Source of the DNA: Bacillota bacterium
GTDB lineage: Bacteria > Bacillota > Clostridia > Lachnospirales > CAG-274
Assembly (NCBI GenBank): GCA_017627115.1
Contig: JAGAHK010000102.1
Location: 1 to 15,279, forward strand
Direction of reading: 5' to 3'
Length of the DNA: 15,279 nt
Shown here: positions 1 to 8,059 of the stretch, piece after piece
Layout: each line of letters opens with the position of its first letter
Position numbering within the stretch: position 1 is the stretch's first letter
Position numbers and translations under genes: made by a program
The notes under the pieces: generated by a model
What the model was told of the DNA's origin: nothing
Databases searched by the model: none
What the model saw: only the letters and a program-made list of their open reading frames with translations

Positions 1-41
1 AATTATATATAAAAATTTTTTCGGAGATAATTTTTTAGTAT

Positions 42-63
42 CGGACGGTGTTTTCACTATCCG
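42..63 (+). promoter_or_regulatory. Imperfect hairpin just upstream of the fabF ribosome site
   Basis: Arms 42-50 and 55-63 pair around a TTTT loop, with one mismatch (C46/A59) and one G-T pair. The fabF ribosome site AAGGAGGA lies 4-11 bases downstream at 67-74. The hairpin has no T-run after it, so it is not an obvious terminator. It could influence translation initiation or be the remains of an upstream intergenic structure. I see no recognisable FapR or FabT operator. The upstream gene lies outside the window, so whether a promoter sits here cannot be judged. Confidence 0.3.
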
Positions 64-81
64 CAAAAGGAGGACAACAAT

Positions 82-1323
82 TTGGAACGAAGGGTTGTTA
101 TTACGGGTATGGGTGCTGTTACGCCCATCGGCAATAATATAGAACAGTACTGGGACGGTCTTAAAAACGGCAAGTGCGGTATTGATTTTATCACACATTT
201 TGATACGACCGATTTTAAAGTCAAGATCGCAGGCGAGCTGAAGGATTTCGATCCCCTTGTAGCTGTTGAGAAAAAAGACCTTAAACGTATGGACGATTTT
301 ACCGTCTACGGTATTTGCGCTGCCAATGAGGCAATAAAAACCAGCGGTATCGACCTTGAAAAGATCGACAAGGACCGTTTCGGCGTTGTTGTGGGCTCGG
401 GTATCGGCGGTGTACGCATCATCGAGGAGTCTGCAATGAAGCTTGCGGAAAAAGGTCCGGGCAAGATCGGACCTTTATGTATACCTATGGCTATAGGCAA
501 TATGGCAGCAGGTCAGATAGCTATTAAATACGGTGCGCAGGGCACTTGTATAGATGTTGTTACGGCTTGTGCGACATCAACAAACTGCCTCGGCGAAGCC
601 TACAGGACAATAAAGCACGGCTATGCCGATTATATCCTTGCGGGCGGTGCGGAAAGCACTATCACTCCGCTTTGCATCGCAGGCTTTACATCCTTAAAGG
701 CTCTTTCCACATCCGACGATCCCAAGAGAGCATCCATTCCTTTCGATAAGGAACGCGGCGGCTTTGTTATGGGCGAGGGTGCAGGCGTTGTATTTATGGA
801 AACGCTTGAAAGCGCACAGGCAAGGGGTGCAAAGATACTTGCGGAAGTTGTCGGCTACGGCTCAACTTGTGATGCTTTCCATATGACAAGTCCGCTTACG
901 GACGGTTCCGGTGCCGCAAAGGCAATGAAGCAGGCTATCGGCGAAGCAGGCATTGACCCCTCACAGATAGACTATATCAACGCTCACGGCACAAGTACAC
1001 ATCTTAACGATTCTTCCGAGACCATAGCTATCAAGCTTGCTTTGGGCGAAGAAAACGCAAAGAAAGTAAACATCAGCTCAACAAAATCAATGACAGGTCA
1101 TCTTCTCGGAGCAACAGGCGCTATCGAGGCTATCGCCTGCATACTTGCTATGCAGAACAGCACTGTACCGCCTACTATCGGTTATCAGGTGCCCGATGAA
1201 GAATGTGACCTTAACTACACACCTAATAAGGCAGTTAAAAAAGAGATCAAGTATGCCCTTTCAAACACATTTGGTTTCGGCGGTCACAATGCCGTTCTCT
1301 GCCTTAAAAAATGGGAGGACTGA
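82..1323 (+). CDS. fabF: Beta-ketoacyl-[ACP] synthase II (FabF)
   Basis: This cytosolic condensing enzyme of type II fatty-acid synthesis joins malonyl-ACP to the growing acyl-ACP. The 413-residue length is normal for FabF. The thiolase-fold signature is complete: active-site Cys163 in TACATST, His302 in AHGTST, Lys335 in STKS and His340 in [10 protein letters not shown], plus the glycine-rich end NTFGFGGHN. The start is a TTG codon, supported by AAGGAGGA at 67-74 and by the usual FabF N-terminus (RRVVITGMG) directly after it. It is first in the visible part of a fabF-fabZ-accD-accA operon, with fabZ starting two bases after its stop. The identification rests on the full catalytic triad and the operon context; FabB is less likely in this setting. 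Confidence 0.97.
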   Translation: MERRVVITGMGAVTPIGNNIEQYWDGLKNGKCGIDFITHFDTTDFKVKIAGELKDFDPLVAVEKKDLKRMDDFTVYGICAANEAIKTSGIDLEKIDKDRFGVVVGSGIGGVRIIEESAMKLAEKGPGKIGPLCIPMAIGNMAAGQIAIKYGAQGTCIDVVTACATSTNCLGEAYRTIKHGYADYILAGGAESTITPLCIAGFTSLKALSTSDDPKRASIPFDKERGGFVMGEGAGVVFMETLESAQARGAKILAEVVGYGSTCDAFHMTSPLTDGSGAAKAMKQAIGEAGIDPSQIDYINAHGTSTHLNDSSETIAIKLALGEENAKKVNISSTKSMTGHLLGATGAIEAIACILAMQNSTVPPTIGYQVPDEECDLNYTPNKAVKKEIKYALSNTFGFGGHNAVLCLKKWED

Positions 1324-1325
1324 AA

Positions 1326-1748
1326 ATGCTTTATATAAATGATATCAAGGCTATCATCCCTCACCGCTATCCCTTTTTGCTTATTGACAGAGTGCTTGAG
1401 ATAGAGGAGGGCAAGAGGATCGTTGCCGTCAAGAATGTAACGGCAAATGAGGAGTTTTTCAACGGACATTTTCCGCAGGAGCCGGTTATGCCAGGTGTTC
1501 TTATTATCGAGGCTATGGCACAGGCAGGTGCTGTGGCTTTGCTCTCGCTTGAACAATTTAAGGGCAAGACCGCATATTTCGGCGGCATAGACAAGGCAAA
1601 ATTCAGGGCAAAGGTGGTTCCCGGCGATACTTTAAGGCTTGAACTTGAAATAATCAAGCTTAAAAAGAACGCAGGTATAGGCAAGGGTATTGCCTATGTC
1701 GGCGATAAAAAAGCTGCCGAGGCAGAACTGACATTTATGATTGGATAA
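1326..1748 (+). CDS. fabZ: 3-hydroxyacyl-[ACP] dehydratase (FabZ)
   Basis: This hot-dog-fold enzyme dehydrates 3-hydroxyacyl-ACP to trans-2-enoyl-ACP in fatty-acid elongation. At 140 residues it is a normal FabZ. It begins with the typical [13 protein letters not shown] segment, has the catalytic His48 in FNGHFP and Glu62 in IIEAMAQ, and keeps the PVMPGVL turn. I chose the ATG at 1326 because GGGAGG lies at 1312-1317 and the first family-conserved residues follow immediately. An in-frame ATG at 1311 would sit inside fabF and on top of that ribosome site. The gene is packed between fabF and accD and must be co-transcribed. In many Clostridia accB and accC flank fabZ; neither is here. Confidence 0.97.
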   Translation: MLYINDIKAIIPHRYPFLLIDRVLEIEEGKRIVAVKNVTANEEFFNGHFPQEPVMPGVLIIEAMAQAGAVALLSLEQFKGKTAYFGGIDKAKFRAKVVPGDTLRLELEIIKLKKNAGIGKGIAYVGDKKAAEAELTFMIG

Positions 1749-1758
1749 GGAGATTGTT

Positions 1759-2649
1759 ATGCCTACATTTAAGTTACCCGATATGGATACCCTCAGAAGA
1801 AAAATGCGTGAAGTTAAACTTGCTTTGAACGATGATAATAAAAAAAAGGAAGACGAGCATGTGAGCGCATCGGGCATAAAGTGCCCGTCATGTGAAAATG
1901 TTTTTGAGAAAAAAGAACTTGGAAAGCTGAAGATCTGCCCCAAATGCGCAAGATATTTCCGTCTTAACTCAAAGGAAAGAATACGCTCGATAGCAGACGA
2001 AGGCTCTTTTAAGGAGCTTGACAGCACCTTGCAGGCAAAAAATCCGCTTGATTTCCCCGACTATGAGGAAAAGATCGCAAAAATGCAGGAAAAAACAGGC
2101 CTTAAAGATGCCGTTGTAACAGGTGTATGTACTATTGGCGGCGAAAAGACCGTGCTTGGCGTTATGGACAGCGGTTTTATGATGGCTTCCATGGGCAGCG
2201 TTGTCGGCGAAAAGCTTACGCGTGCTTTTGAATATGCTACGGAGCATAAGCTTCCGATAATTATTTTTGCCTGCTCAGGCGGTGCAAGAATGCAGGAGGG
2301 TATCGTTTCACTTATGCAGATGGCAAAGGTATCTGCTGCTGCCGCAAGGCATTCAAAAGCGGGTCTTTTGTATATAACCGTGCTTACCGACCCCACTACG
2401 GGCGGTGTAACGGCAAGTTTTGCTATGCTTGGCGACATCATTATTTCCGAGCACAAAGCCCTTATCGGTTTTGCGGGCAGACGTGTTATCGAGGGCACTA
2501 TCAAGCAGAAACTGCCCGATGAATTCCAGACGGCGGAGTTCCAGCTTGAACACGGTTTTGTAGACCTTATCGTTACACGCGAGGAAATGCCTATAAAACT
2601 GCGTGATATTTTAAGACTTCACTCGGGAAGAAAGGATGGTGCGGAATAA
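1759..2649 (+). CDS. accD: Acetyl-CoA carboxylase carboxyltransferase, beta subunit (AccD)
   Basis: AccD is the zinc-binding beta subunit of the carboxyltransferase that moves CO2 from carboxybiotin to acetyl-CoA, making malonyl-CoA. From the ATG at 1759 it is 296 residues. A four-cysteine zinc ribbon is seen at C42, C45, C60 and C63 (CPSC and CPKC), followed by the crotonase-fold carboxyltransferase domain with SGGARMQEG and [21 protein letters not shown] at 1747-1752 supports ATG 1759; an in-frame TTG at 1741 would overlap fabZ and has no ribosome site. Its stop overlaps the accA start (TAATG), so the two subunits are probably translationally coupled, which suits an equimolar complex. Confidence 0.96.
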   Translation: MPTFKLPDMDTLRRKMREVKLALNDDNKKKEDEHVSASGIKCPSCENVFEKKELGKLKICPKCARYFRLNSKERIRSIADEGSFKELDSTLQAKNPLDFPDYEEKIAKMQEKTGLKDAVVTGVCTIGGEKTVLGVMDSGFMMASMGSVVGEKLTRAFEYATEHKLPIIIFACSGGARMQEGIVSLMQMAKVSAAAARHSKAGLLYITVLTDPTTGGVTASFAMLGDIIISEHKALIGFAGRRVIEGTIKQKLPDEFQTAEFQLEHGFVDLIVTREEMPIKLRDILRLHSGRKDGAE

Positions 2650-3446
2650 TGGCAAAAGCATATGATAATGTGAAAATTGCAAGAAAGGTCTCCAGACCTA
2701 CTGCACTTGACTATATTGACCATATTTTTGACGGTTTTGTGGAACTCCACGGCGACAGAAATTTCCGTGACGACAAGGCTATTGTCGGCGGTATCGCATG
2801 GCTTGAAAACCGCCCCGTTACCGTAATTGGCATCCAAAAGGGCAAGACCATGGAGGAAAATATCGAGCGAAACTTCGGCTCACCTCATCCCGAAGGCTAC
2901 CGCAAGGCTCTGCGCCTTATGAAACAGGCAGAGAAATTCGGCAGACCCATTATCAATCTTATTAATACCAGCGGTGCTTACTGCGGTGTCGGTGCGGAGG
3001 AAAGAGGTCAGGGCGAAGCCATTGCAAAGAACCTTATGGAAATGGCAGAACTGAAAGTGCCGTCTATATCAATTGTGATAGGCGAGGGCGGCAGCGGCGG
3101 TGCGCTTGCGCTTGCCGTAACGGACAGAGTGTGGATGCTTGAAAACTCGGTATACGCTATTTTAAGTCCCGAGGGCTTTGCAAGCATACTTTGGAAAGAT
3201 GCAAGCCGTGCAAAAGAAGCGGCGGATGTTATGAAGCTTACCGCAAACGATCTTCTTGAACTCGGCATAATAGAAAAAGTTATCAAAGAAGCAAAGGGCG
3301 GCTGTCAGAACGACTTTGGCTTTACGGCAAACCTGCTGAAAAGCAAACTTGTGACAGAGCTTGATACACTTTGCTCAAAATCTGTAGAAACCTTGCTTGA
3401 AGAACGCTATCAGCGTTTCAGAAAGTTCGGTGAATTCAGCGAATAA
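2649..3446 (+). CDS. accA: Acetyl-CoA carboxylase carboxyltransferase, alpha subunit (AccA)
   Basis: This is the partner of AccD in the carboxyltransferase heterotetramer, again a crotonase-fold protein. At 265 residues it is on the short side for AccA, as often in Firmicutes. Visible family motifs are RPTALDYID near residue 16, [11 protein letters not shown] near 32, the glycine-rich [17 protein letters not shown] at 108-124 (a Cys where many AccA proteins have Pro) and [12 protein letters not shown] at 145-156, followed by [11 protein letters not shown]. It starts inside the accD stop codon and is the last gene of the operon. Seven A residues begin within its stop codon and act as the T-run for a hairpin on the opposite strand. 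A bidirectional terminator lies at 3554-3584. Confidence 0.96.
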   Translation: MAKAYDNVKIARKVSRPTALDYIDHIFDGFVELHGDRNFRDDKAIVGGIAWLENRPVTVIGIQKGKTMEENIERNFGSPHPEGYRKALRLMKQAEKFGRPIINLINTSGAYCGVGAEERGQGEAIAKNLMEMAELKVPSISIVIGEGGSGGALALAVTDRVWMLENSVYAILSPEGFASILWKDASRAKEAADVMKLTANDLLELGIIEKVIKEAKGGCQNDFGFTANLLKSKLVTELDTLCSKSVETLLEERYQRFRKFGEFSE

Positions 3447-3450
3447 AAAA

Positions 3451-3553
3451 AGTGAGTTCCTACGGAACGTCACCCGCGTAAAAAAGAGTGAGTTCCTTCG
3501 GAACATCACCCGCGTAAATAGAGTGAGTTTCTTCGGAACATCACCCGCGTAAA
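3451..3553. repeat. Three tandem 32-bp hairpin units; probable serial terminators for the minus-strand operon
   Basis: Units at 3451-3482, 3487-3518 and 3522-3553 are nearly identical, starting AGTGAGTT and ending CACCCGCGTAAA, with starts 36 and 35 bases apart. Each folds as a hairpin: GTGA pairs with TCAC and GTTCC/GTTTC pairs with the GGAAC side around TTC/TAC, with a one-base bulge. Read on the minus strand, unit 1 is followed by seven T residues and unit 2 by TCTTTTTT. They therefore look like intrinsic terminators for transcription leaving the EAL gene, acting after the bidirectional terminator. On the plus strand no T-run follows them. Function is inferred; the repeat structure is directly visible. 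Confidence 0.8.
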
Positions 3554-3584
3554 ACGGACATTCGGTTTATGAATGTCCGTTTTT
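3554..3584. terminator. Intrinsic terminator between convergent operons
   Basis: A perfect 10-bp stem (ACGGACATTC at 3554-3563 with GAATGTCCGT at 3571-3580) closes a seven-base loop and is followed by TTTTGTT on the plus strand, ending the fab-acc operon. On the minus strand the stem is followed by TTTTA, a weaker tail. The arm at 3571-3580 lies in the last codons of the minus-strand EAL gene and its stop codon sits in the loop, so coding sequence doubles as terminator. Confidence 0.88.
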
Positions 3585-5522
3585 GTTATGTTCTTTTATA
3601 AACTCCAAGAATTCCTTTTCGGGCAGTGGTTTGGAGAAATAAAAACCCTGAATAAAATCACAGCCCATATCGGAAAGCTTATCGAGTATCTCTTTTGTTT
3701 CAACACCCTCTGCCACTATTTCCTTGCGGATGTCTTTCATCATTTGGATAGTGTTCCTGATAAGCGACATACCGTCTTCCGTGTCCATAGTGTCAATAAG
3801 GCTTTTATCAATCTTGATTATACTGAACGGCAGCTTTGAAACACGCTGTATGTTTGAATAGCCCGTGCCGTAGTCGTCAAGCGAGAATTCATAACCCATA
3901 TCTTTAAGGCTTTTGAGGTTCCTGTCCATGATATAGCCGATATTGTCAAAAAATGTTTCGGTTATTTCAAAATTGATGCGTTTCGGGTCTATACCGTATT
4001 TTTCCTGCGCTGCCATTATCTTTTCGGCAAGCTCGGGCTGTAAGCATTGTGCGACCGATAAGTTCGGCTCTATATATTCAAGCCCAAGCTCGTCAAGATC
4101 GTGTTCCGCAACAAATTTAAACACGGCATCAATAACAAAATCGCCTATCGGCAGTATCAGTCCGCGGCTTTCTGCGGCAGGTATAAATATACCCGGTGAG
4201 ATAAAGCCAAATTCGCGGTCTTTAAGCCTCAACAGCGCCTCCGCCGAGGAAAACCTGCCGTCTTTTACGGAATAAATGGGCTGATAGTACATTTCAAGCC
4301 TGTTTTCCGTTATGGCACGTTCAAGTATGCTGTCCATATGGCTTTCTATCCTGAATTTGTTTGTGCCGACAATATCGGAAGCGTTTATGTAATACTTGTC
4401 TATCGGTGTAACACCGTAAAACTCGTGTCCAAGCTGGATAATGTCGTTGTAGCTGTCAAGATCCTCGGGACAGCGCATAGAGCAGATACGCGGCGTAAGC
4501 GATGCCCCCGTAAGCTTTATCTCGTAAAGCGCAGCCTTGATATTCTGCTCAAGCTTTTTATGTATATCCCTGAAATCGAAATCAATGAACTCCTCCGAGT
4601 ATATCAGATACAGGGTAGAGGGAGCCTCGTAATACAGATCGTGCTTTATTTTCAGTTCATTATGTATCTTTTCTGTCTGTTCGGCAATATTCAGAACATA
4701 GTGGTTATACCGTGCTTCGCCGAGATAGGTACGGATATTGTTTGCGTTGATGAACTTTATTGCAACTATCTGTACGTGTTGTTTCGTTTCAAGAATATTG
4801 CGCAGCCTTGTGTGGTAGGCGTGGCTGTTGGGCAGACCCACTGTCGGGTCTATCACAAGTTCGGGGCGGTATACGAGCAGATGTATCAGCAAAAGCGATA
4901 TTGAGGTCGCAAACATCTCTACCACAAAACTCGGGAAGAAATACTGCACAAGTACCGAAAACAGCGAGAATATATAAAGTGACAAATATGCACTCCATTC
5001 GCCGCCGTGCATCAGTTTGCGGTATTTCAAAAGGAAGTTTATGCCGCATATCATAAACACAAAAACGATCGCATAAAGCAGAACTATTGCACTGCCCCTT
5101 GAATAGCCGCTTTCGGGTGTGACCCGAAATATCCAGCCGTTGAAAGTATTAAGTATAAGCAGCAGCAAAAATGCACCGTAAAAAACGGCAAAGTTTATAA
5201 AAACAGCTTTCCTGCGCAGTTTGTATTCCGTTCTGGTCACGTAAAACAGATAGATGAAATATACAACTATCGTTGAATCACGCAGCAGGAAATATGCAAG
5301 CGAAAGCAGATATATCACTATACAGCCAAACCTGCTTAGCGGTACGGATGAACTTATAAGCTCCTGAAAGGTGTCGATAAGTGTCGCACCGAGAGAAAGC
5401 CAGGTCATGATAATAAATATCTTGCTTGCGCGGTCCTTGTTTGCCCTGCGTGTATAAGCGGAAACAAGCAGTATTATTAAAATGGGTATTGCACAGTAAT
5501 TGAAAAAAAGTATTTTATCCAT
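3567..5522 (-). CDS. Membrane protein with degenerate GGDEF and intact EAL domain (probable c-di-GMP phosphodiesterase)
   Basis: The 651-residue protein has about seven or eight hydrophobic segments in residues 5-220, then a GGDEF-like domain (about 224-385), then an EAL domain (about 395-645). The GGDEF domain starts with the usual DPTVGLPN but has EAPSTLYLI near 299-307 where the GGDEF signature belongs, so it should not make c-di-GMP. It may bind GTP or be structural. The EAL domain keeps the residues expected for catalysis: E428-A-L, N487, E519 and E522 (FEITET), D549-D550 (DDYGTGYSN), K570, E605 (VAEGVET) and Q625 (IQGFYFSKP). The likely role is hydrolysis of c-di-GMP to pGpG in response to a signal sensed at the membrane. 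AGGGGGT lies just ahead of the ATG. It follows rsfS by 34 bases and is probably the last gene of the minus-strand operon. Signal and output are unknown. Confidence 0.9.
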   Translation of the reverse strand: MDKILFFNYCAIPILIILLVSAYTRRANKDRASKIFIIMTWLSLGATLIDTFQELISSSVPLSRFGCIVIYLLSLAYFLLRDSTIVVYFIYLFYVTRTEYKLRRKAVFINFAVFYGAFLLLLILNTFNGWIFRVTPESGYSRGSAIVLLYAIVFVFMICGINFLLKYRKLMHGGEWSAYLSLYIFSLFSVLVQYFFPSFVVEMFATSISLLLIHLLVYRPELVIDPTVGLPNSHAYHTRLRNILETKQHVQIVAIKFINANNIRTYLGEARYNHYVLNIAEQTEKIHNELKIKHDLYYEAPSTLYLIYSEEFIDFDFRDIHKKLEQNIKAALYEIKLTGASLTPRICSMRCPEDLDSYNDIIQLGHEFYGVTPIDKYYINASDIVGTNKFRIESHMDSILERAITENRLEMYYQPIYSVKDGRFSSAEALLRLKDREFGFISPGIFIPAAESRGLILPIGDFVIDAVFKFVAEHDLDELGLEYIEPNLSVAQCLQPELAEKIMAAQEKYGIDPKRINFEITETFFDNIGYIMDRNLKSLKDMGYEFSLDDYGTGYSNIQRVSKLPFSIIKIDKSLIDTMDTEDGMSLIRNTIQMMKDIRKEIVAEGVETKEILDKLSDMGCDFIQGFYFSKPLPEKEFLEFIKEHNKNGHS

Positions 5523-5556
5523 GCTTTTTACCCCCTGTCAGAGAGTTTTTATGTTT

Positions 5557-5919
5557 TTATTTTAAGTCATCGGGAGCGACTTCTTTTGCATCGCCCCATA
5601 TACGTTCAAGATTATAAAAGTTTCTGTCCTCTTCGTTGAAAAGGTGAACGATGATATCGCTGAAATCAAGCAGTATCCAGCTGCCTGTCTGCATACCCTC
5701 GGAGTGGTTGAGGCGGAAACCTGCCTTATAAAGCGCTTCTTCAACGGAATCCGCCATTGCCTTTATCTGGTTTGAGTTTGTACCGCTTGCGATGATAAAA
5801 TAGTCCGCTATAGGCGAAATATCTTTTATCTCAAGCACCTTTATATCCTTTGCAAGTTTGTCGTCAAGACCTTTGTACGCGGCTTTTACGCCTTCAAAAA
5901 TTTCATTGGCTTCTTTCAT
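5557..5919 (-). CDS. rsfS: Ribosomal silencing factor RsfS (YbeB/Iojap family)
   Basis: RsfS binds ribosomal protein uL14 on the large subunit and blocks subunit joining, lowering translation when nutrients are short. The 120-residue protein has the family pattern: ADYFIIASGTNSNQ near 38-51, then EGMQTGSWILLDFSDIIVHLF at about 74-94 and RNFYNLERIWGDA at 99-111. AAGGAGA lies five to six bases before the ATG. It sits 24 bases after nadD-yqeK, matching the conserved nadD-yqeK-rsfS order in Firmicutes, which adds strong support. Confidence 0.95.
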   Translation of the reverse strand: MKEANEIFEGVKAAYKGLDDKLAKDIKVLEIKDISPIADYFIIASGTNSNQIKAMADSVEEALYKAGFRLNHSEGMQTGSWILLDFSDIIVHLFNEEDRNFYNLERIWGDAKEVAPDDLK

Positions 5920-5943
5920 TTTTTGTCTCCTTTTTGTTTTGTT

Positions 5944-7170
5944 TTATTTTTTTGGCAGACTGCCTTTGTAATACTCCAATGCCTGCAAACTTAACGGGTG
6001 TATAAGTCTGTTTTTGGAGCGGTTGTATTCTATGGTGTGGTCAAGTGAGAACGCAACGGCGGTGTCAAGGTCTTCGTAAGCATATTGCTTTATCTCCTTT
6101 ATACCGTCGAAATACTGCCTGCTTGGTTCAAAAAAGTCTGCAAGATAAACTATCTTTTCAAGCTTTGTCATATCGGGCTTGCCCGTGGTGTGATAGCGTA
6201 TCGCACCTAAAACTTCCTCGTCCGTGACCCCGAACATATCCCTTGCAAGCTCTGCACCGAGAAAAGCGTGTGTCAGATCTGACTGATTGACAAGTATCTC
6301 GTCAAGTTCTATGCCGTATTTATCGCACATTTTCAGCTTTTCTTTGCTGCTGAAATCCTTTGCGCAGTCATGCAAAAGCCCTGCAAGATAGGCTTTCTTT
6401 TCGTCTGCGCCGTGTATCTTTGCAAGTTTTACGCTTTCATCCGCAACGCCCTGCGTATGCACAAAGCGTTTGGGGCTTAACATATAATGCAGCTTTTTGT
6501 TTATCTCGGTTATCATAGGTTCCGTCTCCCAATAATGCTGATAGTTGTAAAGCTTCAGCTTATTTATATATTGCTCCACGCTTTCGGGAAGAAGATAGCG
6601 TATGGTCTTGCCCACACTTACGCGGTTGCGTATATCGGTAGAGGAGATGGACAGCGCGGGTACTTCCAGAAAAGTGAAGCTGTAGGGCGAAATGCCTGCT
6701 TTGCGCAGCTCGTAAAATATCTTGCTTTTGTCGTAGCCGGGGCGTGTCACCGCAACTATCTGACACAGCTTTACAAGCTCGTGCGGATCCTTCCACGATA
6801 TTATCTCCGCCGCGGCATCCGCGCCCGTGATAAAGTAGAGCTTGCAGTCCTCGCTGCATTGCGAGCGTATTTCTTTTATCGTGTCTATGGTGTATGTCAT
6901 GCCGGGGCGGTCTATCTCCATGCGCGATACGTCAAAGTAGGGGTTGTTTGCAGTGGCAAGCACAGTCATAAGATAGCGGTGTTCGTCGCCTGCTACCCGC
7001 GTTTTCTGCTTGTGCGGAGGCCGTCCCGAGGGTATGAACAGTACGTGTTCAATATTAAGTTCCTGTCGCACGGTCTCCGCCGCCACAAGATGCCCGTAGT
7101 GTATCGGGTCGAAAGTGCCGCCCATTACGGCAAGGGTCTTATAGTTTTTAATGTCGGAAAGACTATTCAT
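5944..7170 (-). CDS. nadD: NadD-YqeK fusion: nicotinate-nucleotide adenylyltransferase plus HD-domain Ap4A hydrolase
   Basis: One open frame of 408 residues carries two enzymes usually encoded by adjacent genes. Residues about 10-205 are NadD, which adenylates nicotinate mononucleotide to deamido-NAD: the nucleotidyltransferase motif [12 protein letters not shown] is at 17-28 and ISSTDIRNR at 175-183. Residues about 216-405 are YqeK, an HD-domain protein known to hydrolyse Ap4A symmetrically: RFVHTQGV with H238, LLHDCAKD with H267-D268, H301, RYHTTG with H327 and YLADFFEP with D345. The joint near 205-218 shows no stop or frameshift. GAGGAA precedes the ATG at 7170. Gene order with rsfS is conserved, and fusion of neighbours is a natural outcome. 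I recall similar fusions from related Ruminococcus genomes but cannot verify that here. Confidence 0.94.
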   Translation of the reverse strand: MNSLSDIKNYKTLAVMGGTFDPIHYGHLVAAETVRQELNIEHVLFIPSGRPPHKQKTRVAGDEHRYLMTVLATANNPYFDVSRMEIDRPGMTYTIDTIKEIRSQCSEDCKLYFITGADAAAEIISWKDPHELVKLCQIVAVTRPGYDKSKIFYELRKAGISPYSFTFLEVPALSISSTDIRNRVSVGKTIRYLLPESVEQYINKLKLYNYQHYWETEPMITEINKKLHYMLSPKRFVHTQGVADESVKLAKIHGADEKKAYLAGLLHDCAKDFSSKEKLKMCDKYGIELDEILVNQSDLTHAFLGAELARDMFGVTDEEVLGAIRYHTTGKPDMTKLEKIVYLADFFEPSRQYFDGIKEIKQYAYEDLDTAVAFSLDHTIEYNRSKNRLIHPLSLQALEYYKGSLPKK

Positions 7171-7189
7171 TTTTGTTCCTCAAAGCGTT

Positions 7190-8032
7190 TTACGCCTCGT
7201 CATATATTTTTTGCAGGTATTCGCAGTCGCTGTGGTATCTGCTTTCGTTGGAGTTTTCTATAAGCATAGTGATATGCGGCTTTCTTTCTTTAAGGTGTTT
7301 GAACAGCGGCGCATAATTGAACAGACCCTCGCCGACCTGTTCAAAGGCAACATCGCCGTTTTCGTCAAGCTTGAAGTCCTTTATGTGCATTACGGAAACT
7401 CTGTCGCCGTAGTATGTGAATACATTGTCGATGACCTTTTCCTGCTCCTTGTAGTTGTTTCTGTCAAGCAAGTTGACGGGGTCAAGGATTATCTCGACAT
7501 TGGGCGAATTTATCTCGCGCAGGAAACGCAGGGTTATCTCGGGACTGTAGAGAGTGTGTGTCGCAACGCTTTCAATACCGACTATAACACCGAGTTTCTC
7601 CGCAGCATCGACTATTTCGCGCATACTCTTCATAAGCAGCTGATAGCAGGCTTCGGTGTATGTAGCGGGTACTATCTTGAAATTGGGGTCAAAACGTCCC
7701 GTTTCCGTGCCGACCATATCGGCGCCTATCGCCTTTGCGTATTTAAGATGCTCTATAAAAGTGGCAACAGCCTCTTTGCGCTTGCTTTCTATCGGGTTTG
7801 TGGGGTTGATATAGCAGCCCAGCACAGCAACGTGTATATCGTTTTCACGAAGCCTTTTGCCGATATAGTAGCCAAGACCGGGGTTGTAGTTGCCAAGTGT
7901 AAAATCAATGTCCGATATGGACTTCTTGAACGCCAGCTGAACAAGGTCTATATTGTTCGCCTTTACCTTTGTAAGAAAATCGTCAAAATTCTGTTTTCCT
8001 CCAAGATCGTGTCCTCTCATTCCAAAACTCAT
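7190..8032 (-). CDS. Sugar phosphate isomerase/epimerase-like TIM-barrel protein
   Basis: The 280-residue protein matches the xylose-isomerase-like/AP-endonuclease-2 TIM-barrel superfamily. Candidate metal ligands appear at expected strand ends: E154 in VGIES, D184 in ILDPVN, H216 in VMHIKD and E259 in LIEN. It starts near residue 1 with MSFGMRGHDLG and has no signal peptide, so it acts in the cytosol. These proteins interconvert keto-sugars, inosose or similar polyols; the substrate cannot be read from the sequence, and the neighbours (ispD, nadD) give no sugar pathway. GAGAGG precedes the ATG at 8032, and the nadD start lies 19 bases after its stop. An endonuclease IV role is unlikely given the overall motif pattern. 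Confidence 0.85.
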   Translation of the reverse strand: MSFGMRGHDLGGKQNFDDFLTKVKANNIDLVQLAFKKSISDIDFTLGNYNPGLGYYIGKRLRENDIHVAVLGCYINPTNPIESKRKEAVATFIEHLKYAKAIGADMVGTETGRFDPNFKIVPATYTEACYQLLMKSMREIVDAAEKLGVIVGIESVATHTLYSPEITLRFLREINSPNVEIILDPVNLLDRNNYKEQEKVIDNVFTYYGDRVSVMHIKDFKLDENGDVAFEQVGEGLFNYAPLFKHLKERKPHITMLIENSNESRYHSDCEYLQKIYDEA

Positions 8033-8059
8033 AATTTTTACCTCTCTTTCGTATATGTT

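Noticed and set aside
1..81. Possible riboswitch or FapR/FabT operator ahead of fabF
   Set aside because: Only a single imperfect hairpin is visible. No conserved riboswitch core or recognised operator is present, and the region is cut by the window edge.
1311..1325. Earlier in-frame ATG for fabZ
   Set aside because: It lies inside fabF and overlaps the GGGAGG that serves the ATG at 1326. The conserved FabZ N-terminus fits the later start.
1741..1758. Earlier in-frame TTG start for accD
   Set aside because: It overlaps the end of fabZ and has no ribosome site; AAGGAG at 1747-1752 points to ATG 1759.
3451..3553. Regular 36/35-base spacing of repeats, as in a CRISPR array
   Set aside because: The 32-bp units are almost contiguous, leaving only 3-4 bases between them, so there are no spacers. 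There are only three copies, each is a hairpin, and no cas gene is nearby.
6525..6560. Sequencing frameshift creating the NadD-YqeK fusion
   Set aside because: Both domains are in one uninterrupted frame with sensible linker residues, and no ribosome site or start codon pattern remains before the YqeK part that would mark a recently joined gene pair.
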